Shown here: positions 11,750 through 25,200 of the stretch, piece by piece | How the letters are laid out: every line of letters begins with the position of its first letter | Position numbering within the stretch: position 1 is the first letter of the stretch | Source: Serripes groenlandicus | Taxonomy: Eukaryota > Mollusca > Bivalvia > Cardiida > Cardiidae | Length of the DNA: 64,000 nucleotides | Assembly: GCA_031761405.1 (NCBI GenBank) | Contig: JASEVX010000003.1 | Location: 67,849,844-67,913,843 of the forward strand | Direction: 5' to 3' | The notes under the pieces: generated by a model | What the model saw: only the letters and a program-made list of their open reading frames with translations | Told to the model about the DNA's origin: nothing | The model's database searches: none | Position numbers and translations under genes: made by a program

Positions 11750-12081
11750 ATTTCCCGATGTTTCATTTCTTCTCTGAGAAGTTAAAAAGATGATACAAAT
11801 CATATCAACGAAACAATTGAAATTGTGTTACATTATAAAGGTTAGGTTGATCAGGTGATTGAAGTAAATAATATGAGGACATTGAAGTAAGGGAAATTGG
11901 TGTGATGATCACAGACAATATTTGACAATGAAATAGATATTGTTGAGCACTCCATGCAGTAGATATGATTGGACACTGAAGTAGATAATATGCAGACTCA
12001 CTCTGCCAGACACTGCAGTAAGGGAATGGAGTCATGAAGTAGATACTATCTGACACTGAAGTTACCTTATAATAGATCAAA
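11750..12081 (+). other. Region before septin exon 1 (5' UTR or promoter)
   Basis: Degenerate short repeats of TGACACTGAAGTAGATAATA type run up to the ATG. No clear TATA or upstream exon seen. Confidence 0.4.
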
Positions 12082-13272
12082 ATGAGTAGTGAAAACTCGA
12101 ACACCGACAGTAACGGAGTGTACAGAACACCTCCCATTAAAATTGGTGCTGGATTGAGCAGATCGAAACTTGTTAACAGAGGCACATCTCTAAAATCTGT
12201 AATCAAACTTAGTTCTGCCCTGACTTCACCAACAAGGGTTAACATATCTAGCTCAGGACTGACACCGGTTGGTCGGACTAATTCAGAACGTTATCAGAGT
12301 GCATACGGGCGACTCGGGGCTCTCAGGAATACAAGTTCGCCCGCACTTAATGATGTGGAAAGTCTTGATAAAAAAGAAGCAGGATGTGGGGTTTCTCGCC
12401 CATCAAGGGATTATGAAAGGAGTTATGGGTCTGCAAAAAGGGCAAGTTACCCGGCAGTTACCTCCCCTGTGAGAGGCGTGTCAGTTGATCAGGAGTCAAA
12501 AGGTCAAATCCCAACAGAGAGTTCAAGGCCTTCTGGATTTCCAGTTTCTAAGAACTTAGATGCCCCAGATGGAAAAGGAGTTGTGTTAGCTCCAGATGAT
12601 AAAGGAAATTTGTTAGCTCCAGATGAAAAAAGACATTTGTTAGTTCCAGAGGTAAAAGGACATTTGTTAGCTCCAGATGGAAAAGGAGTTTTGTTACAAA
12701 GAAAGATAGATTATAGTACTCTGACAACAGACAAGTTAGTGGAAACTGAAAGCAGACTTGATGCAATTAGTAAACCTAAATCCTATGAAATTAGAGAGTT
12801 GAAAAATGATACAAAGATAAAACCCAATGTTACTCAAGGTAAAAGAGAAAACATTAGAGTTGTTGAAAGTAAGAGAACAATTAACACAATAATCAAACCT
12901 ACTACCTATGATGATGGTGCAGCCATTATTGACAGAAACAGTATTAAATCAGATGACCAAGGGGATATTCAACAACAGAGCTACGTCGTTCCACCAAGAC
13001 GTCGTCATAGAATCAAATCTAAAGAATCTGTTGTTTCACCTAAAGAATTAAATAATAATACAGAACAATTAAAGTCTGAAACTGGTAAAACTGTTGTAGG
13101 AAAGTCCAGTGATTATTTAGGAAGTTTAAATTTAATACCAGAATCAAGTATTTCTACAAATAAGACAGATGTTGCTATAGCAACAAGTGCTGAGATTGAA
13201 GAAACTCCTCAGCCAATGCAAAGAAGAACAAAAAGAAGACTGACCAAAAGAAACATGAGTTTCAAAAGACTG
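12082..13272 (+). CDS. Septin exon 1: long disordered N-terminal region
   Basis: 397 codons in one exon. An in-frame TAG lies at 12073-12075, so the ATG at 12082 is the first available start. The donor CTG|GTAAGA at 13273 leaves phase 0, which joins in frame to exon 2. The protein is rich in Ser, Lys and Thr and has no recognisable domain. Residues 161-205 are five copies of a nine-residue repeat of the form APDxKGxLL. Basic patches [11 protein letters not shown] and [10 protein letters not shown] lie near the end. Vertebrate septin-4 also has a long variable N-terminus, but I see no residue-level similarity. It could instead belong to only one isoform. Confidence 0.7.
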
Positions 13273-16200
13273 GTAAGATATATATATAAGATATTTGTTA
13301 TACCATTGACAAAAATATTCGTAATTTTATCCTTCTCTGATGCTGATGACATTTGATGCCTAGTCTAGCAGACAACTTATGATGACATTAACCCTTTCCC
13401 TCATACGACAATTTTGCAGCAGACTTTGAACATATTTTGTCAAAAAAACAGAAAATCTCTTTAATTGAATGGATAACCTATGACTAAAAGTGGAAACATT
13501 GTGGCAAAAGGAGAAATTGCTCGTTTTGAGCAATTTCTTCTTTTGTCACTATCTTTTCAAAAAGACATCTGCTGCAGAGGCCTCATACCAGTATCTATTT
13601 GAGGGAAATGGTTAACATGTGAAAAATGCTTATTTTACTGTTATTTTATCAAATTTGTATCAAAATTTTACATTGAATTTTGCAGATTTATTCATTTTGT
13701 TTCTTTGGACATTTCTAAAACAAATGACTAACTATTCAAAATTTCACTCCATGGCAGTTTGATATGATACTTTTAGAGACTTTAATTTCACTCCATGGCA
13801 GTTTGATATGATGCTTTTATGGACATTAATTTCACTCCATGGCAGTTTGATATGATGCTTTTACGGACTTTAATTTCACTCCATGGCAGTTTGATATGAT
13901 ACTTTTAGAGACTTTAATTTCACTCCATGGCAGTTTGATATGATTCTTTTAGAGACTTTAATTTCACTCCATGGCAGTTTGATATGATACTTTTAGAGAC
14001 TTTAATTTCACTACATGGCAGTTTGATATGATACTTTTAGAGACTTTAATTTCACTACATGGCAGTTTGATATGATACTTTTAGAGACTTTAATTTTACT
14101 CCATGGCAGTTTGATATGATACTTTAAGAGACTTTAATTTCACTCCATGGCAGTTTGATATGATACTTTTAGAGACTTTAATTTCACTCCATGGCAGTTT
14201 GATAAGATACTTTTAGAGACTTAAATTTCACTCCATGGCAGTTTGATATGATACTTTTGGAGACTTTAATTTCACTTTCACTCCATGGCAATTTGATATG
14301 ATACTTTTAGAGACATTAATTTCACTCCATGGCGGTTTGATATGATACTTTTAGAGACTTTAATTTCACTCCATGGCAGTTTGATATGATACTTTTAGAG
14401 ACTTTAATTTCACTCCATGGCAGTTTGATATGAATTTTTAGAGACTTTTATTTCACTCCATGGCAGTTTGATATGATACTTTTAGAGACTTTAATGTCAC
14501 TCCATGGCAGTTTGATATGATACTTTTAGAGACTTTAATTCCACTCCATGGCAGTTTGATATGAACTTTTAGAGACTTTAATTTCACTCCATGGCAGTTT
14601 GATATGATACTTTTAGAGACTTTAATTTCACTACATGGCAGTTTGATATGATATTTTTAGAGACTTTAATTTCACTCCATGGCAGTTTGATATGATACTT
14701 TTAGAGACTTTAATTTCACTCCATGGCAGTTTGATATGATACTTTTAGAGACTTTAATTTCACTCCATGGCAGTTTGATATGATACTTTTAGAGACTTTA
14801 ATTTCACTCCATGGCAGTTTGATATTATACTTTTAGAGACTTTAATTTCACTCCATGGCAGTTTGATATGAACTTTTTGAGACTTTAATTTCACTCCATG
14901 GCAGTTTGATATGATACTTTGATATATTGCAATAATTATGTTTATTTTTTCTTTCATGTTTTAATCCTGATTAAGAAGTTGATTATATATTTGTTATCAA
15001 TATAATATTGTAAATTAACCCTTTCCCTCATACGACAATTCTGCAGCAAACGACTTTCAACATATTTTGTCAAAAAATAGAAAATCTCTATAATTGAATG
15101 GATAACCTATGACTAAAAGTGGAAAACATTGTGGCAAAAGGAGAAATGTTGCTTGTTTTGAGCAATTTCTCCTTTTGCCACAATGTTTTCAAGAGTCGTC
15201 TGCTGCAGTTGAGTCAAAATGCATCTTTGGTACAACTTTGAGATAGAATAGAAAACATTCTTAACATTTCCCACATACACACAATCTGCAGTAAATAACT
15301 TTTAAAACACCTCTAGAGGCAAAAGCAGGTGCAACTATTGTATATAAGTTTAAAATATTGCAGGAAAAGGAGAAGTAGCTAATTATGAGCAATTTCTCCC
15401 TGCTTAATCCTTCCCCACATACAGCAAATCTGCAGCTGACGACTTTGAAAACATGGTGACAAAAACCTGAAAAATGTCCATAAAAGATAGCTTAATTTTT
15501 AAATAAAGTTGAAAACATTTTATCAAAAGGGGAAATTGCTCATCATGAGCAATTTCGCCTTTGGCAACAATGTTTTCAAATGTCGTCTGCTGCTATTGTG
15601 TCAAAATGCGTCTGCAGGTGGGAAAGGCTAAAATGTTTTCAAAAGTTTCTCACTGTAGAGGGAACAAAAGTCATATTCATCAAGGAAAGGTTAAACCCTT
15701 ATCCTACTGTATGACAACTTTGCAAAAATCAAGTCAAAAATATCTATAAATAAAAGTTCAATTATTGGATAGAGTTGAAACATTGCGACAACTGGAGAAA
15801 TTGTTAACAACATTGCTTGTCATGCTTTCCCACGTTTAGACGCATCTGCAGCAGAATTTTGAAAACACAATGACAATATTAGAAATTGCTTAAAACAAGC
15901 AATTTCAACTTTTGCCACAACGTTTTCAACTGTTTTCAGTCGTTATTCCTACAATTATAGAGATATTTCATATTTTTGAGTAGACGTTTTCAAAAATGTC
16001 TGCTTCAGATTTGTCATTATGTGGGAAAGGGTTAATGAATGTTTGAGAACAATATAGACCAAGATTAGCTTTCACATGTGTGCAGTTTAACTTAGTCTAC
16101 ATGGTTTTCAACACATGTGTTATTTCCTCGCAACTCAGACCACTATATTATATTATGTATCATATTAGGTAAATGGGTAATACTAAACTTTTGGTATGAA

Positions 16201-19200
16201 TTTAAAAACGACATCTTTTAACCCTTTCCCTTATACGACAATTCAGCAGCAGACGACTTTGAACGTATTTTGTCAAAACATAGAAAATCTCCATAATTAA
16301 ATGGATAACCTATGACAAAAAGTGGTGAACATTGTGGCAAAAGGAGAAATTGCACGTTTTGTGCAATTTCTTCTTTTGTCGCAATATTTTCAAAAAAGCC
16401 GTCTGCTGCAGAGGCGTCAGAAAGCGTCTATATGAGGGAAAGGGTTTACGAGGAAATTATGAAGTTTCAATTGTTTTGCTTGAAACTATAAAACTGTAGT
16501 CTACCTTGTTGTTGTATTGTCTGCTTCTGGTGCAGTAGGTCGCGGGTTCGATCCCAGCTAGGTCATAACAATATAACTTGACGCTCAGGATTGAGGAGTT
16601 AGCATTACAATGGACTCGCTAGTGTTAAGATAAATGGACCAGAAGTATTGGTAACTTACCAACAAATTGCTGTGATATGACTGAAAAATGTTGAAAGCGA
16701 CATAAACCACCATATAAAGAAACACATAAAAGTGTAGATGGAGGGATAATAAAGCCCAATCAATGTGCTCTTCCTTTAGTCTGTTACATTTAGCCATATC
16801 TAAGGCATTGTTGAATTTGATTAATGCTAATTTAAATACTATCAGGCAATGTTACCCTGGAAGTTTCACCATGATTGCCAAAGACACAAAAGAGTTATGA
16901 CCCATCTATGGTGATGAATATCAATTTATTAACTGCTTTATTGCAAATCTATTGATTTTGACTATGTGGAAAAGCAGCCAGTTGCTTGGAAAGATTGTTG
17001 TGTGGAGTACTGGTGTGAGAAAACCAGGAAATGCATGAGTAGGTGAACTGGCCGCCGTGATATAACTGAGAAATTGTTAAAAACGGCGTTAAACCCCAAT
17101 CAATCAATTGATTTTGAATAGTGAATTTGATACCTGTTGGTAACTGGCCTGATGTAACGTTGACAGTTTTATGGACTGGCCTATATGAGTTTATCAAAAC
17201 TTACCTTGAAGACCTGTAGGGCATTATAAACCATTAAACCCTTTCCCACATACGACAAATCTGCAGCAGACGACTTTGAAAACTCTTAGGCAAAAATATG
17301 GAAAATCTCTATAACTGCAGGTTACTTAATAATTGCTGAAAAAAGTTGAAAACATTTTGGCAAATGGAGAAATTGCACGTTTTGAGCAATTTCTCCTTTT
17401 GTCACATTGTTTTCAAGAGTCATCTGCTGCAGAAGATTGAACAGAATGCGTCTACAAGTGGGAAAGGGTTAATAAACCTTGTTATTGAAGACATATTTTG
17501 ACTTTTTATGCAGTTGACTATTGAAAACATTGTGGCAAAGGGAGATACTGTTCAGCATGATTATTTTCAGTATCTCCCTTTGCCACAACGTTTTTAAAAG
17601 TTGTCTGCTGCAGAGGCATCAGATAGCATCCATATGTTGGAAAAGGGTTAGAGTGAGGTATCCTTCTTGTTTGATGCAGCGGAAATATTAAAATTATTGG
17701 GGCAGAAAGATGTAAACACAGAAGCTGATGAATTGATAATAATCATATAATGGCCCTTCTTATAACCCAACCATAATGGGTTAGGCAATTTATATAGCCT
17801 CCCATGAATTTTGGATTCAACCCTTTCCCTCATATGACAATTATGCAGCAGACGACTGAACATATGTTGTCAAAAAATGGAAAATCTCTATAATTGAATG
17901 GATAACCTATGACTAAAAGTGGAAAACATAGTGGCAAAAGGAGAAATTGCTCGTTTTGAGCAATTTCTTCTTTTGTCACTATGTTTTCAAAAAGCTGTTA
18001 ATACGTACTTTCCCTAAATCAGATAACTGTTTTCACCTCTGCTGCTTCCATATCAAAATTGTACTGAAACCCCTTTCAATGTTGAATTTTTTTAAAATGG
18101 ACTTGTCCAGCTTTGCATTTGTTTAATTCCATACTCTATTTTAAGAATAGCAAGATAAACATGTTAATTAAGTTAGGGTAATTATACCAGTCAAGAGTTT
18201 CTCAAAAGTCATGGGTTATCAAACCAGTCAAGAATTTCTCTGTAAGTCATGGGCGATGGTAGTACCAGTCAGAATATTCTCAAATGTCATGGGCAATTGT
18301 ACCTGAGTCAAGAATTTCTCAAAGGTCATGGACGATGGTACCAGTCAAAAATTTCTCAAAAGTCATGGATGATGGTACCAGTCAAGAATTTCTCTGTAAG
18401 TCATGGGCGATGGTACCAGTCAAGAGTTTCTCAAAAGTCATAGGTTATCAAACCAGTCAAGAATTTCTCAAAAGTCATAGGTATAAAGTCATAGGTTATC
18501 AAACCAGTCAAGAATTTCTCAAAAGTCATAGGTTATCAAACCAGTCAAGAATTTCTCTGTAAGTCATGGGCGATGGTAGTACCAGTCAGGATATTCTCAA
18601 ATGTCATGGGCAATTGTACCTGCGTCAAGAATTTCTCAAAGGTCATGGACGATGGTACAATGTACTAGTCAAGAATTTCTCAAAAGTCATGGACGATGGT
18701 ACCAGTCAAGAATTTCGCAAAAATCATGGGTTATTATACCAGTCAAGAGTTTCTCAAAAATCATAGGTTATTATACCAGTCAAGAGTTTCTCAAAAGTCA
18801 TGGGCGAGGGTACCAGTTGTAGGAATTCAGCAGGATAAGGGTTAAATTATAGGTGTATATACATCACTGGGTAGGACTTTATAACAGGCTTCTTTGTGGA
18901 ATTGAAATCTTCTCCTCCATTAAAATGTAATTACAACTTCATAGTGTTTGATCTTTGTGATGGCCTCTGGGCAAAGATGTAAATCACTACTGACCAATAG
19001 TGTGAATTAATCATTGGTTGTTGACCTCTCTCTGTATACATATCCAGGGCTTGGTGTGAAACGGTTGTAACTTAAATTGGTATTTTTTTACCAAGGTTAC
19101 TCACCTCGCCATAAAGTCTTTATAAGCGTTAAATCATTTTACTTGATAAACAATGGAAATTTAGGTGCCATTGCTCGTTCTGAGCAATGGCACCTAAATT

Positions 19201-22200
19201 TGCATTGTTTACAAAGGGGGACAAAATTGCCCCTAAACCAGGGTTTTCAAAATAGGTTTTTAGTTACAACCGTTTCACGCCAAGCCATCGATATATCAGT
19301 GGTGGGCTCAGTAGATGATTGTTTGGTGTTACAGTTACCCTGCTTTCAACAATTTTTCCATTATATCACCACTTTTCTTGGGTAAGTTACCAGTACCTCT
19401 GCTCCATTTATCCCGACACCAGCCAGTCAGATTAAATGCTCACCGCCAACCCTGAGCAACAAGGAGCCATTACTACAATTTTTGAAGTCTTTGTTATGAT
19501 CCAGGTGGGGATTCAACATGCAACCATCCACTCTCGAGGTGGACGCTTGTCACTGCACTGCCGAGACGGTTGGTGGGCTCACTAAAAAAAAATATGTTCA
19601 AAGTCGTCTGCTGCAGAATTGTCGTATGAGGGAAAGGGTTAAGGGATGACCATCTTAATTAAAGCATGACATAAGGTGTCAATTAGTTATTAAAAGGTAT
19701 GCTATGTCATACTTTAGTTTCATTAGGTCATAACAGGTTAATCATGTAAAAATTTCAAATATGTTTGCCAGGAAAACTATCTGAAGGATTCAGCCAGTAA
19801 GAGTTAATTTTCTTATTCTATCAGTTTAACCCTTTCCCTCATACAACAATTCTGCAGCAGACGACTTTAAACGTATTTTGTCAACAAATAGAAAATCTCC
19901 ATAATTGAATGGATATATAACCTATGACAAAAAGTGGAAAATATTGTGGCAAAAGGAGAAATTGCACGTTTTGTGCAATTTCTTCTTTTGTCACTATGTT
20001 TTCAATAAGCCTTCTGCTGCAGAGGCGTCAGAAAGCGTCTATATGAGGGAAAGGGTTTTTAACGCATCAGATCTGCAGCAGATGACTTTTAAATAACTTG
20101 TGGCAAAAAGAAAAATTGCTCAAAATGATCAATAACTATTACAGGTACTCATTTTGCTTAACCCTTTCCCTCATACGACAATTGTATCGTAAACAATACA
20201 ACACGTCAGCAGCAGATGACTTCTAAAGCATCTGGTTAAAAATATGGTAACCTTTTCAGATGAAAGAGTTAAATCGTTGAACAGAGTTGGAAACATTGTG
20301 GTAAATGGAAATATTGATCATTATGATCAATGTCATCGTCTGCTGCAGAGGTGTCAGAAAGCATCTGTATGAGGGAAATGTTGAATCAAAATGATAAATG
20401 AAGTTTTTTACAAAACGTTATATACAGATTTTCCTTACACAAGTGATGTTACATTCAAGTAACAAAATAGACAGAAATTTAATTAAGTTTTATCAAAAGA
20501 TGATACATGTACATTCATCTTATTTATCAAAGGATGTTTATAGTAATATAGACAGTACTTTTGGTATATTCAAATTTACAATGTCTTACCTTAACCCTTT
20601 CCCTCGTATGACAATTTGCAGCAGACGACTTTGAACATATTTTGTCAAAAATTAGAAGATCTCTATAATTGAATAGATATTAACCTATGACTAAAAGTGG
20701 AAAACATTGTGGCAAAAGGAGAAATTGCTCGTTTTGAGCAATTTCTTCTTTTGTCACTAAGTTTTCATAAAGCCGTCTGCTGCAGAGGCATCAGAAAGCA
20801 TCTATATGAGGGAAAATAAAATTCTAACTTATTTGTTTGGACCAGTTTACAATAAGCAGACCAACCTGTAAATGTGTGCAGACTGATGAGGTTCTGCACT
20901 GCTTACAAATAAAAGACAGAAAGGCTGAAAATTGATTGTTTGGTGTTTTATGCCACTTTTAACAATGTTTCAGTTATATCATGGCGGTTCCTCCAGGGTT
21001 AGTAACCAGTACTACTGGTCCATTTATCCTGACACCAGCCAGTCAGTCGAAATGCTTATCCCACAACCCTTAGAGCGCCAAGGAGGGCAGCCATTACTAC
21101 AAATTTTAAAGTATTTGGTATGACCCGACTAGGGATCGAACCCGCAACCTATTGCACCCGATGCGTTTAATGCTGAAGAAATATCAGGCAATCACTATAA
21201 ATTTGGATAAGAAAAGTAGATGCCATTATTACGTGCACGACCAATTTCATTAAATCCAAACCTAAACTGCGCTCGCTTGTATATACATGACTGCCTCTTA
21301 CAGGTTGTCTCAGGATGACCTTTGCATCAGCCAATCAAACTGTCTTACAGTGACCTTCTTATTTTAGTTCTAAATCTTTAGGAATAAAACAAGTGAGATA
21401 TAACAAGACGGATGTTTGATGCAAAGCATCAAAGAGAAGCCGCAATATTTCGTTTCACATGAAGAAATAAGAAAAAAGATCATTTAAATCCACAAACATT
21501 AAAACAATTTAATCTGTAGTCAGTAATGCTGATATCGATTATTGAAGATATAAGTTTTATGTTACTAAGGATATTTAACTTGGCAGGGTCTGTGTTTTAA
21601 GTGAATGAGATAATTTAGAGTTAAGCTGATCATAAAAAGTGACATATAATACTAAAGATAAATGGACAAGAGGTTATGATAAATTTAAATTAGTACCATA
21701 AAAATCAACTATTTGTATTGAACACACGCCCTGTTATGATAATGTTTTATCAAATAATGCTGACACACAGAAAATCTGTTTTTCGTTTGTATCGGTAAGT
21801 CATGATAATGGATAAGGGTTTCCCACATAAAACAAATCTGCAGTAGATGACTGAAATTATCAAGTAAAAAAAAATCTCTATAAATGATCGTATGATAATT
21901 GAAAAGTGTTGAATTATTGTGGCAAATGCAGATATTGCTCATTATGAGCAATTTCTCCTTTTGCCACAATGATTTCAATGATGTTTACTCTGACAGACTT
22001 TAAAATCATCAAGTACAAAACATAGAAAATCTCTATAAATGATAGTAAGATAATTGAAAAGAGTTGAAATTATTGTGGCAAATTGAGCAATTGAAAATCA
22101 AAGCTGTCGGATTACAAACGCACAATCTCGAGTTGACGAAACTGATGTGAACTCATGTCGTGACTATAGCATTCAGAAAATCAAGTAAACGTATTTCTAT

Positions 22201-25200
22201 GTACACGTAATCCGAAAGACTGACAATAGCTGCAGCGACTTTTGAAAACATTGTGATAAAAAGAGAAATTGATCACGAGGAATTTATCCTTTTGCTACAA
22301 TGTTTTCTACTTTATGTCCATAAATTATACCTTCATTTAGCAAGATGTTCCAATTTTTACTTAATGTGCTACGTATAAGGGAAAGGCTTAACATAGGAAC
22401 TTGAAAATTTACTTGAATTTATTTCTCAAACTGTAAATTTACCAGTTGATATAAGAGTATAAGTTAAATACAGTTCAGTTATTCCGATCACACTTTGTTT
22501 GTAAGAACCAGAAGATTTCATTTCATTTAAGTATTCTGGGAGTTCACATCGCATCCGTGATAAAACATGTTGTTGGCTAGGCAAAATACACCGATATCTT
22601 GTTTACCGCGATATTCATGAAATGTGGAACTGCAACAGCGAAAAAGAACGAAATTGATCTTGAAACAGATATTTCTGTGGTTTAAATCTTTTCATGTCTG
22701 CATTTTGCGATGACAATTGTACTCAAAGTTAACTTTGAATCCAGTATGTACTGAACATAAAAGTTAGATTATTAAAGGCAAAGCAAATGAAAAATGTATG
22801 TGAAATTGCGATAAAAATGAAAATCTATAAATAGACTATAGATGAATGGTACTGTCTTTTATTTTAGCTCTTAACTTGATTCGGGAACCAGAGTCGCTGC
22901 GTGGCCGCTTACGACATTTACACACTAGACCAAATTGAGATCGGTTTAAAACGCGTTGGTGAATAAGGATTAAATCTAAAACGTGGACTAAATATTAAGA
23001 TTTAGATTTAGACAAATATATAAATTGAAAAGTTTAGTGAATACGGGACGAGGCTTCTTCGTCTAATTACTGCGTAATATATCATAGCATGTAATTTTAA
23101 GGAACCAGACTACATTTACAAATTCAATAGAAGGGTTCTCTATTTTACTGTCTAGAGGAGATACAGTATGAATTTCGCTTAAATAAAAATGTACATACAT
23201 TCAATTAATATACTGTCCTTAGTGTCTTTTGTTTTTAATTTGTAAAACTCACACATGTATATAGAGTGCAAAAGGGATGTTTTAAAAATCATTACCTTAA
23301 CTTAATGTACTTAGAAAGGACAAAGAGAAATCAAGATATGTGGTCACGCTGGCAGTTCTAAATATTCTCCTTGACCGAAAATTAAAAGCATCCCTACAGG
23401 AAGCCGCCTCCTGGCGGCTTCCAATTAATCAAGATAGAGAAGTGGTAATATTATAGTGTTCCGAGTGTATAGAAATGAGCGTTGGTTGTATCATGTGATA
23501 TGTGTTTATGCGGTGTTGTCAGATCAAATTTACCTACAGCGAAGTATATTGATCTGAATTTTAATGAGATTGATGTACACGGTAAGGCTGATCTTCCTTG
23601 AACACAGCTCACAATAACATCACTGGAGTTTAACCCTTTCCCTTAAACACACACTTTCTAATCCATCTGGTCAGATTATAATTGAAAATATTGTGGCAAA
23701 AAAAGGAATTGCTCATTTAAAGGAGCAATTTTTCCTTTTGCCATCATGATTTCAAAAGTTGTCGACTGAAAATGCTTCTGCAAGTTGGAAAGGGTTAATA
23801 TCATTGTATGGTGTTTTAATGCCACTTTTTCAGTTATATCACAACATTTCCTGGGTAAGTTACCTGTACTACTGGTCCATTTAACTGGACAACAGCTAGT
23901 AAGTCATAACCCAACAACCCTGAGGGCTGTGGAGGAAAGTCATTACAACCATTTTTAAAATCTTTGATAAGACCCAGCAGGGGATCCTCCCGACAACCTC
24001 CCACACCTGAGGTCGAAGCGCTACCACTACACCACCAAGGAGCTGAAGGCTCACTGAGATAATGCATTATAACATATATGCACAAAACTGCATTTGACCT
24101 CAACTATTAATTCACCAAGGCAAAAACGTCCCTTTTCACTTGATGCGCCTTATTATTGGGGTTTTGTTAGGGATGAAAGTTAAAACTATACAAATTAAGA
24201 ATATCTGTACCGCATGATATTGCAAAATTAGAAAGGAAAAGAAGAGATTCATGTGATAGATCTATGATATGCCTATATTGTAACCTGATTTCAGTTAGAT
24301 CATATGAATTGATAGTTGTTTTATTTCGGTGTTGGAATACATGAGGTATCATGTTCAGTTTTGTCTTTTACCCTTTCCCACATGCATCATCATATAATTA
24401 TTATGTAGCTGTTAAATTTTGAAAACATCTAGGCATCTAGATAATAGATTTATCTCTGAAGGAGAGTATTATCACTGAATAGAGTTGAAAACATTGTGGC
24501 AAAAGGAGAAATTGCTCATTGAGCAATTTCTTCTTTTGTCACAATGTTTTTAAAATTCACTTGCCTAAAATGTGTCAAAATGCACACATGGGAACGGTTT
24601 AACCTAAATTTAACTTGAAATGATATTTTTAAGTATTTTGCTGCTACAATGTTTANNNNNNNNNNNNNNNNNNNNNNNNNNNNNNNNNNNNNNNNNNNNN
24701 NNNNNNNNNNNNNNNNNNNNNNNNNNNNNNNNNNNNNNNNNNNNNNNNNNNNNNNNNNNNNNNNNNNNNNNNNNNNNNNNNNNNNNNNNNNNNNNNNNNN
24801 NNNNNNNNNNNNNNNNNNNNNNNNNNNNNNNNNNNNNNNNNNNNNNNNNNNNNNNCCAAATATTTGAACATTCTACTTTGATTTTTGGTGTTTTACCAAT
24901 GACAAACTAACATTTTCTTCTAATTCAGCCGTCAATTGATGCATCTAACTGTAGCAAAATGGTTGTCAGTAAAAGTGATGCAAATCTAAACAAGAAACTT
25001 CCTTGTTTTCTACACAGTGTTAATATCATATTTTCAATGGTTATTTTGTCATATTTCTTTTTTATGATGTATTCAAAGTCAACAATTCTACATATATAAA
25101 TATGATATCAGGTATTTGTATTTCAATTATTCCACAAATTTACAGCAGATGATTTTGAAAACTTGTTGGCAAAACTGTTGACAATCTCTATTAATTAAAG

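Larger units (their letters stand above)
22400..23625. other. Repeat-poor stretch in septin intron 1
   Basis: No MITE or SINE for 1.2 kb, rare in this intron; includes the GC hairpin at 23399 and the candidate exon at 23564. Possible regulatory region. Confidence 0.4.

Noticed and set aside
11805..12245. Minus-strand 146-residue open frame
   Set aside because: It overlaps septin exon 1 and low-complexity repeats; no recognisable domain.
12548..12766. Minus-strand 72-residue frame with LELTNVLxH repeats
   Set aside because: Antisense shadow of the 27-bp coding repeat in septin exon 1.
13741..14920. Possible CRISPR-like array
   Set aside because: Units are contiguous with no variable spacers, in an intron-bearing eukaryotic gene; it is an ordinary tandem satellite.
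24620..24910. Open frames across the N run
   Set aside because: Artefact of the assembly gap.
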